Below, piece by piece: positions 1 through 12,240 of a DNA stretch of 64,000 nt (the first letter of the stretch is position 1; every line of letters starts with the position of its first letter). Location of the stretch: positions 66,530 through 130,529 of the forward strand of contig QLIY01000167.1 in assembly GCA_003260075.1 (NCBI GenBank), written 5' to 3'. Under the pieces are notes generated by a model that did no database searches, was not told where the DNA came from, and saw only the letters and a list, made by a program, of their open reading frames with translations. The position numbers and the translations under genes were made by a program. The stretch is from Phallusia mammillata (Eukaryota; Chordata; Ascidiacea; Phlebobranchia; Ascidiidae).

Positions 1-3000
1 TTATGTTTAACTGTTGTTGCAAGATTAATGGAAAAACACCACATTGGTTACGAAAATATAGGTAAGTTTCTTCATATATTTTATAAGTTTTATTATATAT
101 TTTTGAAGCAACATTTCAGTGGTCGAATTGCTTACAAACAACGCCTGTATGGTATAGGATTGACCAATTCCAAATTTATTCTGATTCTGCAAAATAAAAA
201 ATTTAAAAAATCAAATGAGGTACCAGAAAATAAAATGAATTTCTTACAGGGAGGCTTGAAGTTGGCACTGAGACTATCATTGACAAGTCAAAAAGTGTCA
301 AAAGTGCTTTGATGCAACTATTTGAAGAAAGTGGCAACTTTGATGTGGAAGGTGTTGACACAACAAATGCATGTTATGGTGGAACAAGTGCACTGTTCAA
401 TGCCATCGCATGGGTAGAAAGCTCAGCATTTGATGGTAAACAAGTGTCTCAAATCTTATTTTATTATATTATCTTTCATTTCTATAGCTTTGGTATATAA
501 ATTAACTAAATTGATTTTTTTAAATTATATAATGTTTTTTGTGAATGGAAAATTGAATAAATTCTTTTTGTAGGACGCTTTGCTCTTGTGGTCTGTGGAG
601 ACATTGCTGTTTACGCGCATGGAAATGCTCGGTGTACTGGTGGCGCTGGTGCTATTGCAATGCTTATTGGTCCATCAGCACCACTTGTTGTTGAGCCAGG
701 TAATTACAATTAAGGCTGATTTTAGTTTAAAAGATACTGAGCTTTCAGTTGTTAGTAAAACTGCAAGATAGTAAGTAAAACTGCAAGATAGTTTGTAGAT
801 GGTGAATAACTTTTGGGTGATGTTTTACCAATTTGTGTTGTCATCTCAGGGTAAAAATACCTCCATTTTTATTAGGGCTGTTAATAAATAAAGTTAAAAA
901 ACTTCAAAAAGTAGAAACATTTGTGTTTAAAACAGTTTAAATAAGAATCAAATAGTTTTAATGAGAAGCATAGTCCCATAAATTTCAAATAATTAAAATT
1001 TCAAATAACCAAATAATTACTTGTTAAATACTGGTCCTATTTTAATGTCAAAATATTGTATTATTTGTCAAAAGTTTTTTTTTATGATGTTAATTTTCCA
1101 CTTATATAATATTGTAGGATAATATAGTACCGATATTTTGATGTTTTACGCTTTGCAGGCTTGCGTGGGACCTGTATGCGGCATGCATATGATTTTTACA
1201 AGCCAGACCTCACCTCCGAATATCCTGTTGTAGATGGAAAATTGACTGTAAAAAGTTATTTATCTGCCTTAGACGCTTGTTATCAAACATATTGCAAAAA
1301 AGCAGACAAGCTTTTAAAATCAAAAGGTACATTCACAATGAGGTTCAATTGCTTTCTAATTTTTTGTAAAAAATGTAAATGTATGAATTTATAAATATTT
1401 TAACAGCCATTTCTTGTTTAATTGTTCACTTAAATCGTAAATATTTTGTCGTTTAGCATCACCGTTTTGTTTGAATCACATGGATTTCATGGTGTTTCAT
1501 AGCCCATACTGCAAATTGGTCCAAAGGGGGGGGGGTTTTATTGTAGATCTGAAATCGCAAATATTTTGTCGTTTAGCATCACCGTTTTGTTTGAATGACA
1601 TGGATTTCATGGTGTTTCATAGCCCATACTGCAAATTGGTCCAAAAATCATTAGCCAGGCTAACTTTAAATGATTTTCTTTGGAACAATACGTCACTATA
1701 TTCTGAAGAGGACTGCATGGCGTTTGAAAAACTTGAAGAATTTGAGTAAGATTAACTAAATTGAATATATATTAAAAATTTTTACTGAATTTTTTGTGAG
1801 TATTTTTAGTGATGTTTGTGAATTAATACATCTTCAAAATTATGGCCAAGCTAATCTGTGTATCTAGTAAATGCTTATGTTTTGACTTTAAATGCTAATT
1901 TGTTTGACACATTTTTGCAATTAGCATATTTGTATCCTAATGACCATCAGACAATTTTCAATAAAAAGCAGTAAGCACATTAATTAGATTGCACTAATAT
2001 TTCTGGTACTTAGTCGGATTTTAATCGGTTCCAAGTTTTCTAGCCAAAAAAAAACTTATTACTATTATCATGCAGAGCTACGTCGTTGGAAAACTCATTT
2101 TTTGATCGAAATGTCGAAAAAGCGTTTATGGCAGCGAGCCAGCCGTTGTTCGAAAGGAAAACGCTTCCATCTTTATTGCTAGCCAAGCGGGTAGGAAATA
2201 TGTACTCACCATCATTGTACGGTTGCTTAGCATCATTACTCATAAGGTTAGTACATGATTTGCGTTATAATGACTGTACATATACGTAATATACGTGTGT
2301 TCCATTCACACTTCTACGAATAGCGTGACTTATTTGGCCCATACAAGGATATTTTATAATAGCGTGCAAAAACTGCAAAAAACATTTAAATTTGTTTGTT
2401 TGTTTTTTTTGCAATTTTAGTTCTATCTAATTATGCTTGATCAAACTAAACCTACCTTACTGCAGTTTTTGCTTAATTTTTTTAAAAAATTCGTAAACCT
2501 ACCCAAGAAGTATTGATTTGCCCCAAGAAAAAATATTCTGAGCTTAAATTTAAGCTAACGATCTTTAGGAATAATTTTCAATTTGACCATTGAACTGCAA
2601 AAATATAACGTTTGTTCTGAATAATAATCTTGTCTTCTCATGACCAAATATTTATTATAATCAGCCATAGCGTTACTTGGTGAGTAATGACTTAATGAAC
2701 AGACCGAAATTGTTTCGAAACGACGTAATGTCTTAATTTTGTGGGCGCTACGGAAAATTTTATTTTGCCTTAAATCGCATCAATAATGAGTTGAGTTTAT
2801 GCTGCAGCTACACCTTTTTATGAAATAATTAAAATTTTCAAATTTTTAAATAAAAACTTTTTCAATTTTCATTTTTTCAAATAAAACTTTTTTGGCACTA
2901 AAGATTTTTTTCGCCTTAAAATCGCATACATAATATCTTACTCATGTTAACAAAACCTCAACCAAAATATTTTTTGTAGCAAATCCGCCAGCGAACTTCT

Positions 3001-5219
3001 TCATAAACGAATCGGTTTATTTTCGTACGGGTCCGGGTTCGCGGCTTCTATGTTTTCGATGCGTGTTGTGGAAGATACAAGTCAATTCACATTTCATCGT
3101 TTGGTGTCCGGACTGCTGGACGTCCAAGCTAGACTAGATGAACGGAAATGTCTGGATCCGGCCGAGTTTACGGACGTTTTGGCGCGACGGGAGAAGGCAC
3201 ATGCGAAAGGTTGGTGTTTTTTCTTTCAAAATTGCTTAAGATCGACATAAAATTAGGTTTTATTAACTCAGCAATCTTTTATTGCACTGTGTTCAAAATA
3301 TCAAACAGAAAAATATTTCATTTCCAAATTTATAGATTTATAGCACAATGGGTTGGCGTAAACGTAGATATAGTCCAACCAACCAATTTTCTTGCTTGAT
3401 ATCCATTATTCCGCTATGAAATATCAATGCATCATTGTATTTATATGCGAAGGTTGTAAAAAGACAGTTAACGACCAACACAACGACCAATATTATGCAC
3501 ACTTGCCTATCCATATTTATGCAACTGTAAAACTAAGTCAAGAGCGAAGGCTGATACAGCAAAAATTTGAACAATGCGAAGTCCGTTGCGCTCCATGCAC
3601 CTTTGTATTTACGGTGTACATATGCAAGTCGGTACGGGGATTTTTAGGTCGATTTCAGGCTTGTGCTTAAATCAGACTTGGTTGATTCGGGCCAAATTTC
3701 ACAGTCGGCCACATTTGTATCATAATTGTCACTTCGTTGGTGAAAATCTCCCTGATTAAAAGTCACTGTAGAAAATACTAAACAAGCGTTTCGTCCACCA
3801 TGTATTGCATATTTAACAAATTTGTCGTTCAGCAGGTGTAATGCTAAACAAGATACTATTTGTTTTTTAATACCTTGTAATTTTGCTGACAATTTGTCCA
3901 CCAGAACGATATTGCCCAAACCATTAACTATATTCTTTGAATGAAATATCGCGAGCACAGTGCACGATGCAAAAACGCACGAGAGCAGCGGAATACGACA
4001 AAATGATTACATAAGAACAAAGACTATCCCTAAAAGGAACAGTTCACCTTAAAACAACACCACATAACGAATTAATCAATATGAAAGCCCCTCAACACAC
4101 AAAATACCATACTTTTAAAAGTGCACATATTTAATTTTATAGAGCCCCCCCCCCCGCTCAATGCACCTTTGTATTTACGGTGTACATATGCAAATCGGTA
4201 CGGGAATTTTTAGGAAGGGTTTCAGGCTTGTGTTCAGATCAGACTTGCTTAATTCGGGCCCAATTTCACAGTCGGCCACATTTGTATCCTAATTATCACT
4301 TCGTTGGTGAAAATCTCCCTGATTAAAAGTCACTGTAGAAAATACTAAACAAACGCTTCGTCCACAATGTTGCATATTTAACAAAATAATCGTTCAACTG
4401 GTGTGATGCTAAACAAAATACTAGTTGTGTTGATAGAACTTGTAATTTCGCTGACGTTTCGCCAACCAGTGTAGGGTGTCTTCAGAGCAATGAAGTGAAA
4501 AACCTGCGAGCACGCGAGCGAAAATGCCCAAGAGTAGCGCGATACGATAAAAAGATAACATAAGAACAAAGACTATCCGCGAAGAGAACAGTTGCGTGCG
4601 CCATAAAACAACAATGCATAAATAATTATTTATCAATATGATATGAAATTATTTATCAATATTTAATCAATATGAAAGCCTTTTTTAACACACAAAATGC
4701 CATACATTTAAAAAAATGCACATATTTAATTTCATACAGATACAGTGTCATTTCTTAGGCATTCCAGTGTGTAAAGCATGTCAACAATGACAGGGCATAT
4801 GTGTTTGGCACTTTAAGCTGATGGCTTTGTGCAATCTGTCGTTATCAGTTGGTTCATAAATCATCGTATGACAGTCACAAGCACCAGATCCGCTTGTGAA
4901 CGGTTTCGACTGCCCCGCAGCTGATAAGCCCTACTTCCTAATTCTGTATAATTGTAGCGTGAAGCAAAACAGACCTTAAGGATTAAAATTACAATTCCTT
5001 ACTGTCTCTTACTCGAGAGCTTGTGGGTTTAAACCCCTGCTTGGTAACCGTTGGTTAAACTCGTTTTCGAGTGCTGGTGTTGCCGATTTGAGCTTTTGAC
5101 CAATACGGTATTCTAAATTTCGCTCAGAAACTTGTTCTAATGCTTTAGAGCAGGGGTTCTTAACCAGGTGTGCGAGAACTGTTCCAAGGGGGTGCGGGGG
5201 ATGCTGAATTATTAAGGTT

Positions 5220-5279
<60 letters not shown>

Positions 5280-6619
5280 ATTTAGTGTTTCATATGTTCA
5301 ATATCACACAAGCTTAAATACATTGGGTTTGGGACTACTATGAGTAGTAGCTTTTGTGTATAATTCATGATGGATAATTTCCCCCCCCCCTGCTTTAGAG
5401 CCACAAACTCAGCTATTGTGATAAGTTTATGAAGATTTCAGCATTAACTGACATCTTAGAGACTTAGACCATGTTTTTGACCTGTATTACCCGACATCTT
5501 TGGACTTGGGTTATGTTACTATTTTAAACACCTGCAACATGTATTTAGTGTTTCATATGTTCAATATCACACAAGCTTAAATACATTGGGGTTGGGACTA
5601 CTATGAGCAGTAGCTTTTGTGTATAATTCATGATGGATAGTAATTTATAATTTTTCTTGTGCGCTGAGAATTTGCCAGCAGTGCGTCATAGTGCAACACA
5701 AGCTTAGACGAAACATTACTTGCGACTGGAATTACCCTATATATAACATGTTCATTGGGAGCACAATCAGGAAAGTTTATTTTGGCCAATCTCTAAAAAT
5801 TTCCAGCTTAATTTAGAAAGACGTCGACCCCCCCCCCAAACATTACTTGCGACTGGAATTACCCTATATATAACATGTTCATTGGAGCACAATCAGGAAA
5901 GTTTAATTTGGCCAATCTCTAAAAATTTCCAGCTTAATTTAGAAAGACGTCGAACTTAAAACCCTATTTAACGTTACTGAACCTGAACCTGATTTTAAAA
6001 CTACTATTCAACTTGTATTTTGCGTGACGGTCTTCACCACAACTACATCAATGGGGGTTTAGGACAAAAGTTGCGTTGCCTTCAGGCCTAGGAAATGGGT
6101 ATAGTCTGAATTTTTGACTAATGTGCGAAAATAACATTCGAAAATATTCCTATTCAAACATTCTTGATTTAAATGATATAAATTTTTAAATAATCGATCA
6201 TTACCAGTAGGTTGTAAATCTTATAAAAATAAAAATAATTATTGTTCAATTGATGTTTTTGTTTCTTTGCCAAAACTCCAATTAAATTACAGAGTGGGAG
6301 TTGGTACAAATTGGTAGATTGCTTGAAAATGTCTCCGACTCAAAACCCTGTTTGCATGTTTATTGATCAATGTTTCCCATAAGTTTTTATGAGTCTGGAT
6401 AACACACAAGCACCCTGGCCAAAATAAGCAACTCTTGATGCGCATTCTGCATGATAAAAAATTTGGTTTTACAAATTCCTACGAAGCAGTTCACATTGCG
6501 TAAGCGCATAAAGCATATTGTAGAAAAACCATAGTGACCACGTACATATACGGAAGTAAGTCTTGAAAGCTAAAACTTTCTGGTACAAAGTTCCCCACCA
6601 TTGGAAATTACCCTAGCGT

Positions 6620-6683
<64 letters not shown>

Positions 6684-7778
6684 AAAAAAACACTTGTTTA
6701 GACCACATCCTAAAAATTTCCAGCTCAATTTATATGGACGTTGCTGTTCAAAAGACAAAACCATTTAACCTTGCTTAATTAGAACCAGATTTTTTTCACA
6801 GCAGTTGTAGTTTAGGTTTCTTAAAAAAAACGGTCTTGATTCGGGCCTGAATCAATTTGAAGGTTGTTGAAATAAACCGAATTAGGCCCGTTATATTTAC
6901 AGTAATGTGGCCTATTGTGAAGTCATGCCCGAATTAGGTCCGTTTTTGAAGCCCGGCCCAACTTACAATTGTAGTTCGAGCAACAATACTTCGACATTGC
7001 AACATTTTAAGAAACTTTTGCATTTGTGTTAAATGACGTCAGTGTGACGTAACCAGCCGGAAGTAATGTTGGTAACAAACCAATGCGTCTGGATTTTAAA
7101 TTAAAAACTCTGGATTCAAAATTGCAAAACGTCATTTCATATTGTAAGATCACTCGAACTAAAATTCACAATTAAAATACAAAGGTCACTGAGATCAAAG
7201 GTCAATTAGTTCATAGATCCCGAAATCGGAAGCCCTGACAGTCTCGATAACCGTGTTATTTTCTTCTCGCAGCCCCCCCCCCTAAAACTACTATTCAACT
7301 TGTATTTTGCGTGACGGTCTTCACCACAACCACATCGATGGGGGTTTTGGACAAAAGTTGCGTTGCCTTCAGGCCTAGGGAATGGGTATAGTCTGAATTT
7401 TTGACTAATGCGCGAAAATAACATTCCTATTCAAACATTTTTGAAAATGACGCTCGGTATACATTTTTAAGTAATCAGTCAATAATAGTACGTTGTAAAT
7501 CTTATAAAAATAATACTATTTATTGTTCAATTGATGATTTTGTTTCTGAGATCAAAGGTCAATTAGTTCATAGATCTCGAAATCGGAAGCCCTGATAGTC
7601 TCGATAACCGTGTTATTTTCTTCTCGCAGCCGATTATGAGCCTTCAGCACCGAGCGACAGACTTTTTCCTGGAACATTCTACTTACGACGAGTGGACGAC
7701 AAATTTCGTCGAACTTATGAACGAACGCCGCTGAAAACCGAAGACAGAAATTCAAAACTGCATCAGAACGGATTTTGA
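1..7778 (+). CDS. HMGCS1: Hydroxymethylglutaryl-CoA synthase, 3' part of the gene (8 exons)
   Basis: Condenses acetyl-CoA with acetoacetyl-CoA to HMG-CoA, the step before HMG-CoA reductase in the mevalonate pathway. Exons: 1-61 (5' end outside), 250-435, 574-699, 1159-1326, 1577-1745, 2076-2246, 2980-3209 and 7630-7778 (stop TGA 776-778 of kb 7). All phases fit, giving 419 codons. The catalytic triad known from this family is present: Glu in VGTET (codon 270-272), Cys in NACYGG (372-374) and His in [16 protein letters not shown] (1618-1620). Exon 7 carries [10 protein letters not shown]. The last exon carries [19 protein letters not shown], matching the family's C-terminal LFEGTWYLVRVDEKHRRTY, and ends NGF-stop without an extension. 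About 75-100 N-terminal residues are missing, so a cytosolic versus mitochondrial form cannot be decided by a transit peptide; the symbol assumes the single invertebrate cytosolic-type gene. The last intron (3210-7629) is very long and repeat-filled. Exon 5 is partly duplicated at a poly-G joint. Confidence 0.96.
1457..1525 (+). pseudogene. Partial duplicate of HMG-CoA synthase exon 5, cut by a G10 run
   Basis: Positions 1441-1525 repeat 1561-1645 almost exactly, including the splice acceptor. This copy stops after LVQ at a run of ten G (1526-1535). It reads N-H-M-D where the full copy reads N-D-M-D, and the Asp is the residue conserved in the family, so the second copy is taken as the real exon. 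It is probably the other allele left in by the assembly rather than a genuine tandem exon. Confidence 0.75.
3588..4737. repeat. Imperfect direct duplication of about 0.56 kb around a C11 joint
   Basis: 3588-4144 and 4156-4737 align over their full length with small indels (both contain the phrase TTTACGGTGTACATATGCAA) and are separated by C11 at 4145-4155. The left copy ends abruptly in the C run while the right copy continues into unique sequence. Divergence is higher than for most other pairs. Confidence 0.85.
3773..4144. repeat. Dispersed repeat, copy 1 (others near 4338-4737 and 50966-51187)
   Basis: The sequence containing AACAAATTTGTCGTTCA, then a block near 'GTCCACCAGAACG' and 'GCAATGAA', recurs near 4338-4737 and again 47 kb away at 50966-51187 inside an ECM29 intron. 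No terminal repeats or coding capacity are evident. The distant third copy shows this is a genuine interspersed family and not only an assembly duplicate. Confidence 0.6.
5151..5220 (+). mobile_element. Truncated non-autonomous hAT-type element
   Basis: It begins with CAGGGGTTCTTAACC, a terminal sequence typical of hAT-superfamily elements, directly after CTTTAGAG (5143-5150). It runs into a 59-nt C tract at 5221. A second tile at 5391 shows the same CTTTAGAG (5393-5400) followed by unrelated CCACAAAC, which looks like the empty site of the other allele. Only about 70 bp of the element is visible. Confidence 0.6.
5221..5279. repeat. Homopolymer tract, 59 C
   Basis: An uninterrupted run of 59 C joins a truncated hAT-type element to a fragment (5280-5380) that is repeated at about 5538-5640. 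It creates a spurious poly-Gly reading frame on the - strand. Confidence 0.95.
6622..6681. repeat. Homopolymer tract, 60 C
   Basis: A run of 60 C is followed by nine A. It lies within the part of the HMG-CoA synthase intron that the second allelic tile lacks. Confidence 0.95.
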
Positions 7779-10320
7779 CTTGATGCGAATTGCGAAATTG
7801 TCAAATGCGACCGTTTTGTTTTTGTTTCCATGAAGTTTTGTGTGGTGATAATAGGGTAAGTCCCGCTTGGGGAATCCCCATTAGAACCTGAAAGATAGAA
7901 GTCCACCATGAAGTTAGAATTTTTTGTCTTGCGTAACATCTTCAGTTTCTGAAGCCAAATATGCAATAACTTCTGCCATTATTTATGATCGCGTCAAAAT
8001 GTTACGCAAAATGTTTGTGTTTTGTTTGCAAATAATGTACTTTCGTGACCACTATAGACCCAACCAAATTACAATTGCTTTGTTATTTTATCCCCCCCCC
8101 CCACTTCTGCCATTATTTATGATCGCGTCAAAATGTTACGCAAAATGTTTTTGTTTTGTTTGCATATAATGTACATTCGTGACCACTAGACCCAACCAAA
8201 TTACAATTGCTTTGTTATTTTATGTTACATTTAACGGATAATGAATTTTTCGGAAGTTAAAGTCTCAATGAGAATTAATTTGCTCGGGTTCAAAAGTCTG
8301 TAATGAATATTTGTTAAGTTTGCTTGGAGTTTTAAAAAAACATTTTTTTCTGCTTTTTTGCACTACAGAGCTGTTCTGGTCATATTTTTCCAAAACCCTA
8401 ATCAAGACTTGATTTATCAAACGTAAAATAAGGACACAAAATTAGACCCGCAGCAAGCCTGTTTTACTCAACACTAAACTCTAACCCGTTCTAAAAACTT
8501 CGGATTTTTGCAGTGAGTGTTTATTCCGAATCAGGCGTTAATTTATATTTCAGTTAGGTAATGTTGCAAAATGTTACGATTTTTCGATACCACCATGTAC
8601 ATTTCTCATTTTTCGTTTTTTCTTCTAATTTTTGTGGTAAAACTGAGCTACAAACAGTTGTATGAATACATTTACTATGGAAAACAATGCATTAGTCAGC
8701 TTTGTTGTAAAATTACATTGAATTCTGACTTACACACACCATGCCGTTTAGCTCTACATATTTATTTAAACACAGGCTTTTTGAAAACTATAAATATTTA
8801 TTGTGTGTAAATCGTTTTTGTTTTATTAAATCGTCATAAAACACGAACTCGGTGATTTCACATTGTGATCGAAGACGTGTTGAATATTAAATAAAAAAAT
8901 CCATTTAATGTTTGTTTGTTTGATCCAGTTTGTTTGTTTAAAAACAGCGTTTAAAATATAAAGTTGAGGTTTGCTTTCATCTTAGCGAAAGTTAATGCTG
9001 GTCGCAGAAATTTAAATGTAGCGATAAACCTGCTGGATATCAGGCGTTTCCAAGAGAGAAAATCAGGTTTTGCATGGGGAGTTTTCGCCGGAATATTCTA
9101 GTTTCAAACTGGTTTCAGTCGGTTTCTGAATCTAACCGAACCGCTGAACCGGTTTAAATCGGAATCGCAAATCGACAAGTTTGACCCGATTTTTGAAAAA
9201 AAACCTAAGGCCTTTCCGTTTTTCCGATTTTTTTTCGGGGGCAAAAAGTCCCCCCCCCCTCTAACCGAACCGCTGAACCGGTTTAAATCGGAATCGCAAA
9301 TCGACAATTTTGACCCGATTTTTGAAAAAAAACCTAAGGCTATTGCCTTTCCGTTTTTCCGATTTTTTTCGGGGGCAAAAAGTAAAAAAAATCGGTTATC
9401 GGTGGATTTTCGCCGAAATATTCCAGTTTCAAACTGATTTTAGTCAGTTTCCGCCTTATACTGAACCTCTGAACCGGTATAAACCGGAATCAGAAAAATA
9501 AAATTTTGACAAGATTTTTGTTAAAACCCAAATTCTGCAACCTTGACGCTTTACCACCCTTGTCATCGGTTTTTTGCATTCCGTTAAAGTTCATTTTCTT
9601 CTGTGAGTAATATTCGTATAGTGTTGTAGTTCAATGCATTGTCTGTACCACCGTATTAAATCATTTTCCCCATATCCACAACTTTTTCTACTCATATCCG
9701 TCACCAATCGCAAATATCTTTACAAACACCCCGTACACTCGATGTCGCCATAGAGCCCGCATTTATATCTCAGATATTGTGTGTGTGAACTCTTCGTGGG
9801 TAAAATCACAGCTGGTGGAAGGACCTTGTTCATCCCAGGATGGATGGAATATTTCCTCAATGATATAAACAGCTCGTAGGCGTGTCAGGAAGTTTGAATG
9901 CACTGTATTGGGTTTTCCGAACTCTGGACACAAAATAATTGATGTAACGCGAATGAGAACTTAAATACAACTTCCCTGAATTATGATTGGTCAATGGCGG
10001 TGGCGTGTTGCAAACTTTTGTGGGCGTGACTCTTGTATGTCCTAACCGACAATAGTTAATCGTTTGGGCAACTTTGTTACAAAAACTTAAAAGGTTACAA
10101 CAACTTGTGTAAACATTGCGTGGTTAGGAGAATGTTCGGTCGTTTTGCCATTAGAAATAAAAGAGAACAGTTCTAAGTACCATCAAAAATACAGTTAAAC
10201 GGGGCGTTTACAAATAATTCTAAAACTTTGTGCCTCAAAATAATCGTCGCGCTTTACAACATGATGATAAAGTGTGGGTGGACATGGCATATAGCCAGTG
10301 ATGGGATTCATTTTTTTGTC

Positions 10321-10505
10321 AGCCGGTTCTATCACAAAAGTCATATTTTGCAGCGGTTCTATCACAAAAGTCATATTTTTCAGGGATTCAAATTTTTTGT
10401 CAGCCGGTTCTATCACAAAAGTCATTTTTTCAGTCGGCTCTGTTACAAAGCGGTTCTATCACAAAAGTCATATTTTTCAGCCGGTTCTGCTACAAAAAGT
10501 CAATT
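10321..10505 (+). repeat. Minisatellite, unit about 30 bp, roughly six degenerate copies
   Basis: The core CGGTTCTATCACAAAAGTCA followed by a T-rich end and CAGC recurs five to six times in direct orientation. Variants such as CTCTGTTACAAAG and TTCTGCTACAAAA occur in later units. Unit spacing is irregular (about 20-55 bp), unlike a CRISPR array, and no C-run joint interrupts it, so it appears to be genuine tandem repetition. Confidence 0.85.
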
Positions 10506-11459
10506 TTGAGACAGTAACCAGTAATGCTAACCGGTTCGCTGATCTCATAAAATTTCGCGAGACGGATCTGCCACCAAACAGTGCTCTCGTTCATGACATA
10601 TAAGCTACAAGATATTTTTGAGGTGTTTTAGCTCGCCGGTTGAAAAAATATGAGACCCAATTCCCTACACTCAAATTCAACCAGTATTACACATAGCCAA
10701 CTGTTACATTGCCGTAAATAATTACAGTGTATATAAGATTGCTTCATACACCAATGCACGCCTCAAGATGTAGAAAAATGCTGATGTCGATGTTTTCCTG
10801 GGTTACGCAATGTCGTAGAGTTACACAAACTGTTTGCAAACTGTCGGGCACCGCTGCTCTGTCAATGATTGTCCAAGGCCGATCTTTGAACTGTTTATTG
10901 TTGCACAACTAACTTCAGGTTCTTCGGCAAAGTGGCTAGGGTTACAACGGGTTAAACTAGGACCGGATTTAGACATTTCAAGGGCACGACTGGTTAGGTG
11001 GGCACACATTTCAATAGTGCACCATGTGTTAAACATGACATTGCGTTGACTTTACACATTTAGCTGAAATGCATCTAAATATTTAAATTTGGTCTCAAAA
11101 TTTGAAAAATGGCGTTTTAGCACGTTAATATCAAATTGTGTCATTATCATTTGGGTGTTAACTTCAGGGAGTAGGGGTATATAGAGGGTCGCTTACCCGT
11201 TGTCCTGTTTTAAATCCGGCCTTAGTGCGCACATTTTCTAAAAGCAAACTAAAAAAGTTGGAAAAAACGCCAAACAATAGAAAAGGTTATTTACAAATGT
11301 ACATCAGCACTTAAATACACACAAAATCGTTCAGTTAATAAGTTCACGCAAAAACGCGGCACAATGTAGCAACATGTCAAAAAATGCCCAAATGGTTGCG
11401 CAAACGACCACTGTTTGAAGAAACAACTTACGAAAAGGCATTTGCGAGGCTTTAAAGGC

Positions 11460-12240
11460 AAAAAAATTGAAAATAATGCCAGCGCTTTATTTGAATGCAT
11501 AGCCTTGTGTGTTGGAATGGTAAGGCGGCAATACTCGATACTGATTGGTTGATCATGTCACGTGGTTTAGGTCGGCAGCAAGATTCAACAGCACGAGTTG
11601 AAAACGCGGGCGCGAGTTATATTAGAGGAGTACTCGAGTGCTACTCATTCAGCGAGTAGATGCAGTAAGTTAAATACTTGCCTATAGCAAGATAAATGTG
11701 TGACACTGTCATAAGGGTTTCCTTTGAAAGGCGCATAACACAACATTTTGGAAGAATGTTAGTTTTGACGAGAATGGCAAAACGAGTTATAATAAGGTTT
11801 GGTAACACAAACTAAGCATTCACTAGCATTGATCTAATGTAGATGTCTTTTTGCCCCCCCCCCAAAAAAATTGAAAATAATGCCAGCGCTTTATTTGAAT
11901 GCATAGCCTTGTGTGTTGGAATGGTAAGGCGGCAATACTCGATACTGATTGGTTGATCATGTCACGTGGTTTAGGTCGGCAGCAAGATTCAACAGCACGA
12001 GTTGAAAACGCGGGCGCGAGTTATATTAGAGGAGTACTCGAGTGCTACTCATTCAGCGAGTAGATGCAGTAAGTTAAATACTTGCCTATAGCAAGATAAA
12101 TGTGTGACACTGTCATAAGGGTTTCCTTTAAAAGGCGGATAACACAACATTTTGGAAGAACGTTAGTTTTGACGAGAATGGCTAAACGAGTTATAGTAAG
12201 GTTTGGTAATACAAACTAAGCATTCACTAGCATTGATTTA
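11460..12240. repeat. Allelic tile pair of about 0.38 kb around a C10 joint
   Basis: 11460-11853 and 11864-12240 are nearly identical (differences at a handful of sites, for example AAAGGCGCATAACA versus AAAGGCGGATAACA), with C10 at 11854-11863 between them. The left copy ends in the C run; the right copy continues into unique DNA. This is one of the cleanest examples of the pattern seen across the window. Confidence 0.9.

Larger units (their letters stand above)
3210..7629 (+). other. Last intron of HMG-CoA synthase, filled with repeats and allelic tiles
   Basis: The intron runs from donor GTTGGT at 3210 to acceptor CGCAG ending at 7629. It holds a duplicated pair (3588-4144 and 4156-4737), a truncated hAT-type element at 5151-5220, two very long C tracts (5221-5279 and 6622-6681), further tile pairs (5711-5827 and 5838-5953) and a region of about 920 bp (roughly 6268-7190) absent from a second allelic tile that starts at 7283. 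I see no coding exon in it; reading frames of 60-100 codons here have no splice logic or family resemblance. Confidence 0.8.

Noticed and set aside
5009..6764. Reading frames with long poly-Gly stretches on the - strand (5009-5281, 6570-6764)
   Set aside because: They are translations of C59 and C60 homopolymers.
7552..7755. A 67-codon - strand frame ending FEIYELIDL that looked like a terminal exon
   Set aside because: It lies exactly antisense to the last HMG-CoA synthase exon (7630-7778), which matches its family on the + strand and fits the splice phase.
10321..10505. CRISPR-like array of short repeats
   Set aside because: Units are degenerate, spacing is irregular, there are no uniform spacers, and the context is an animal genome.
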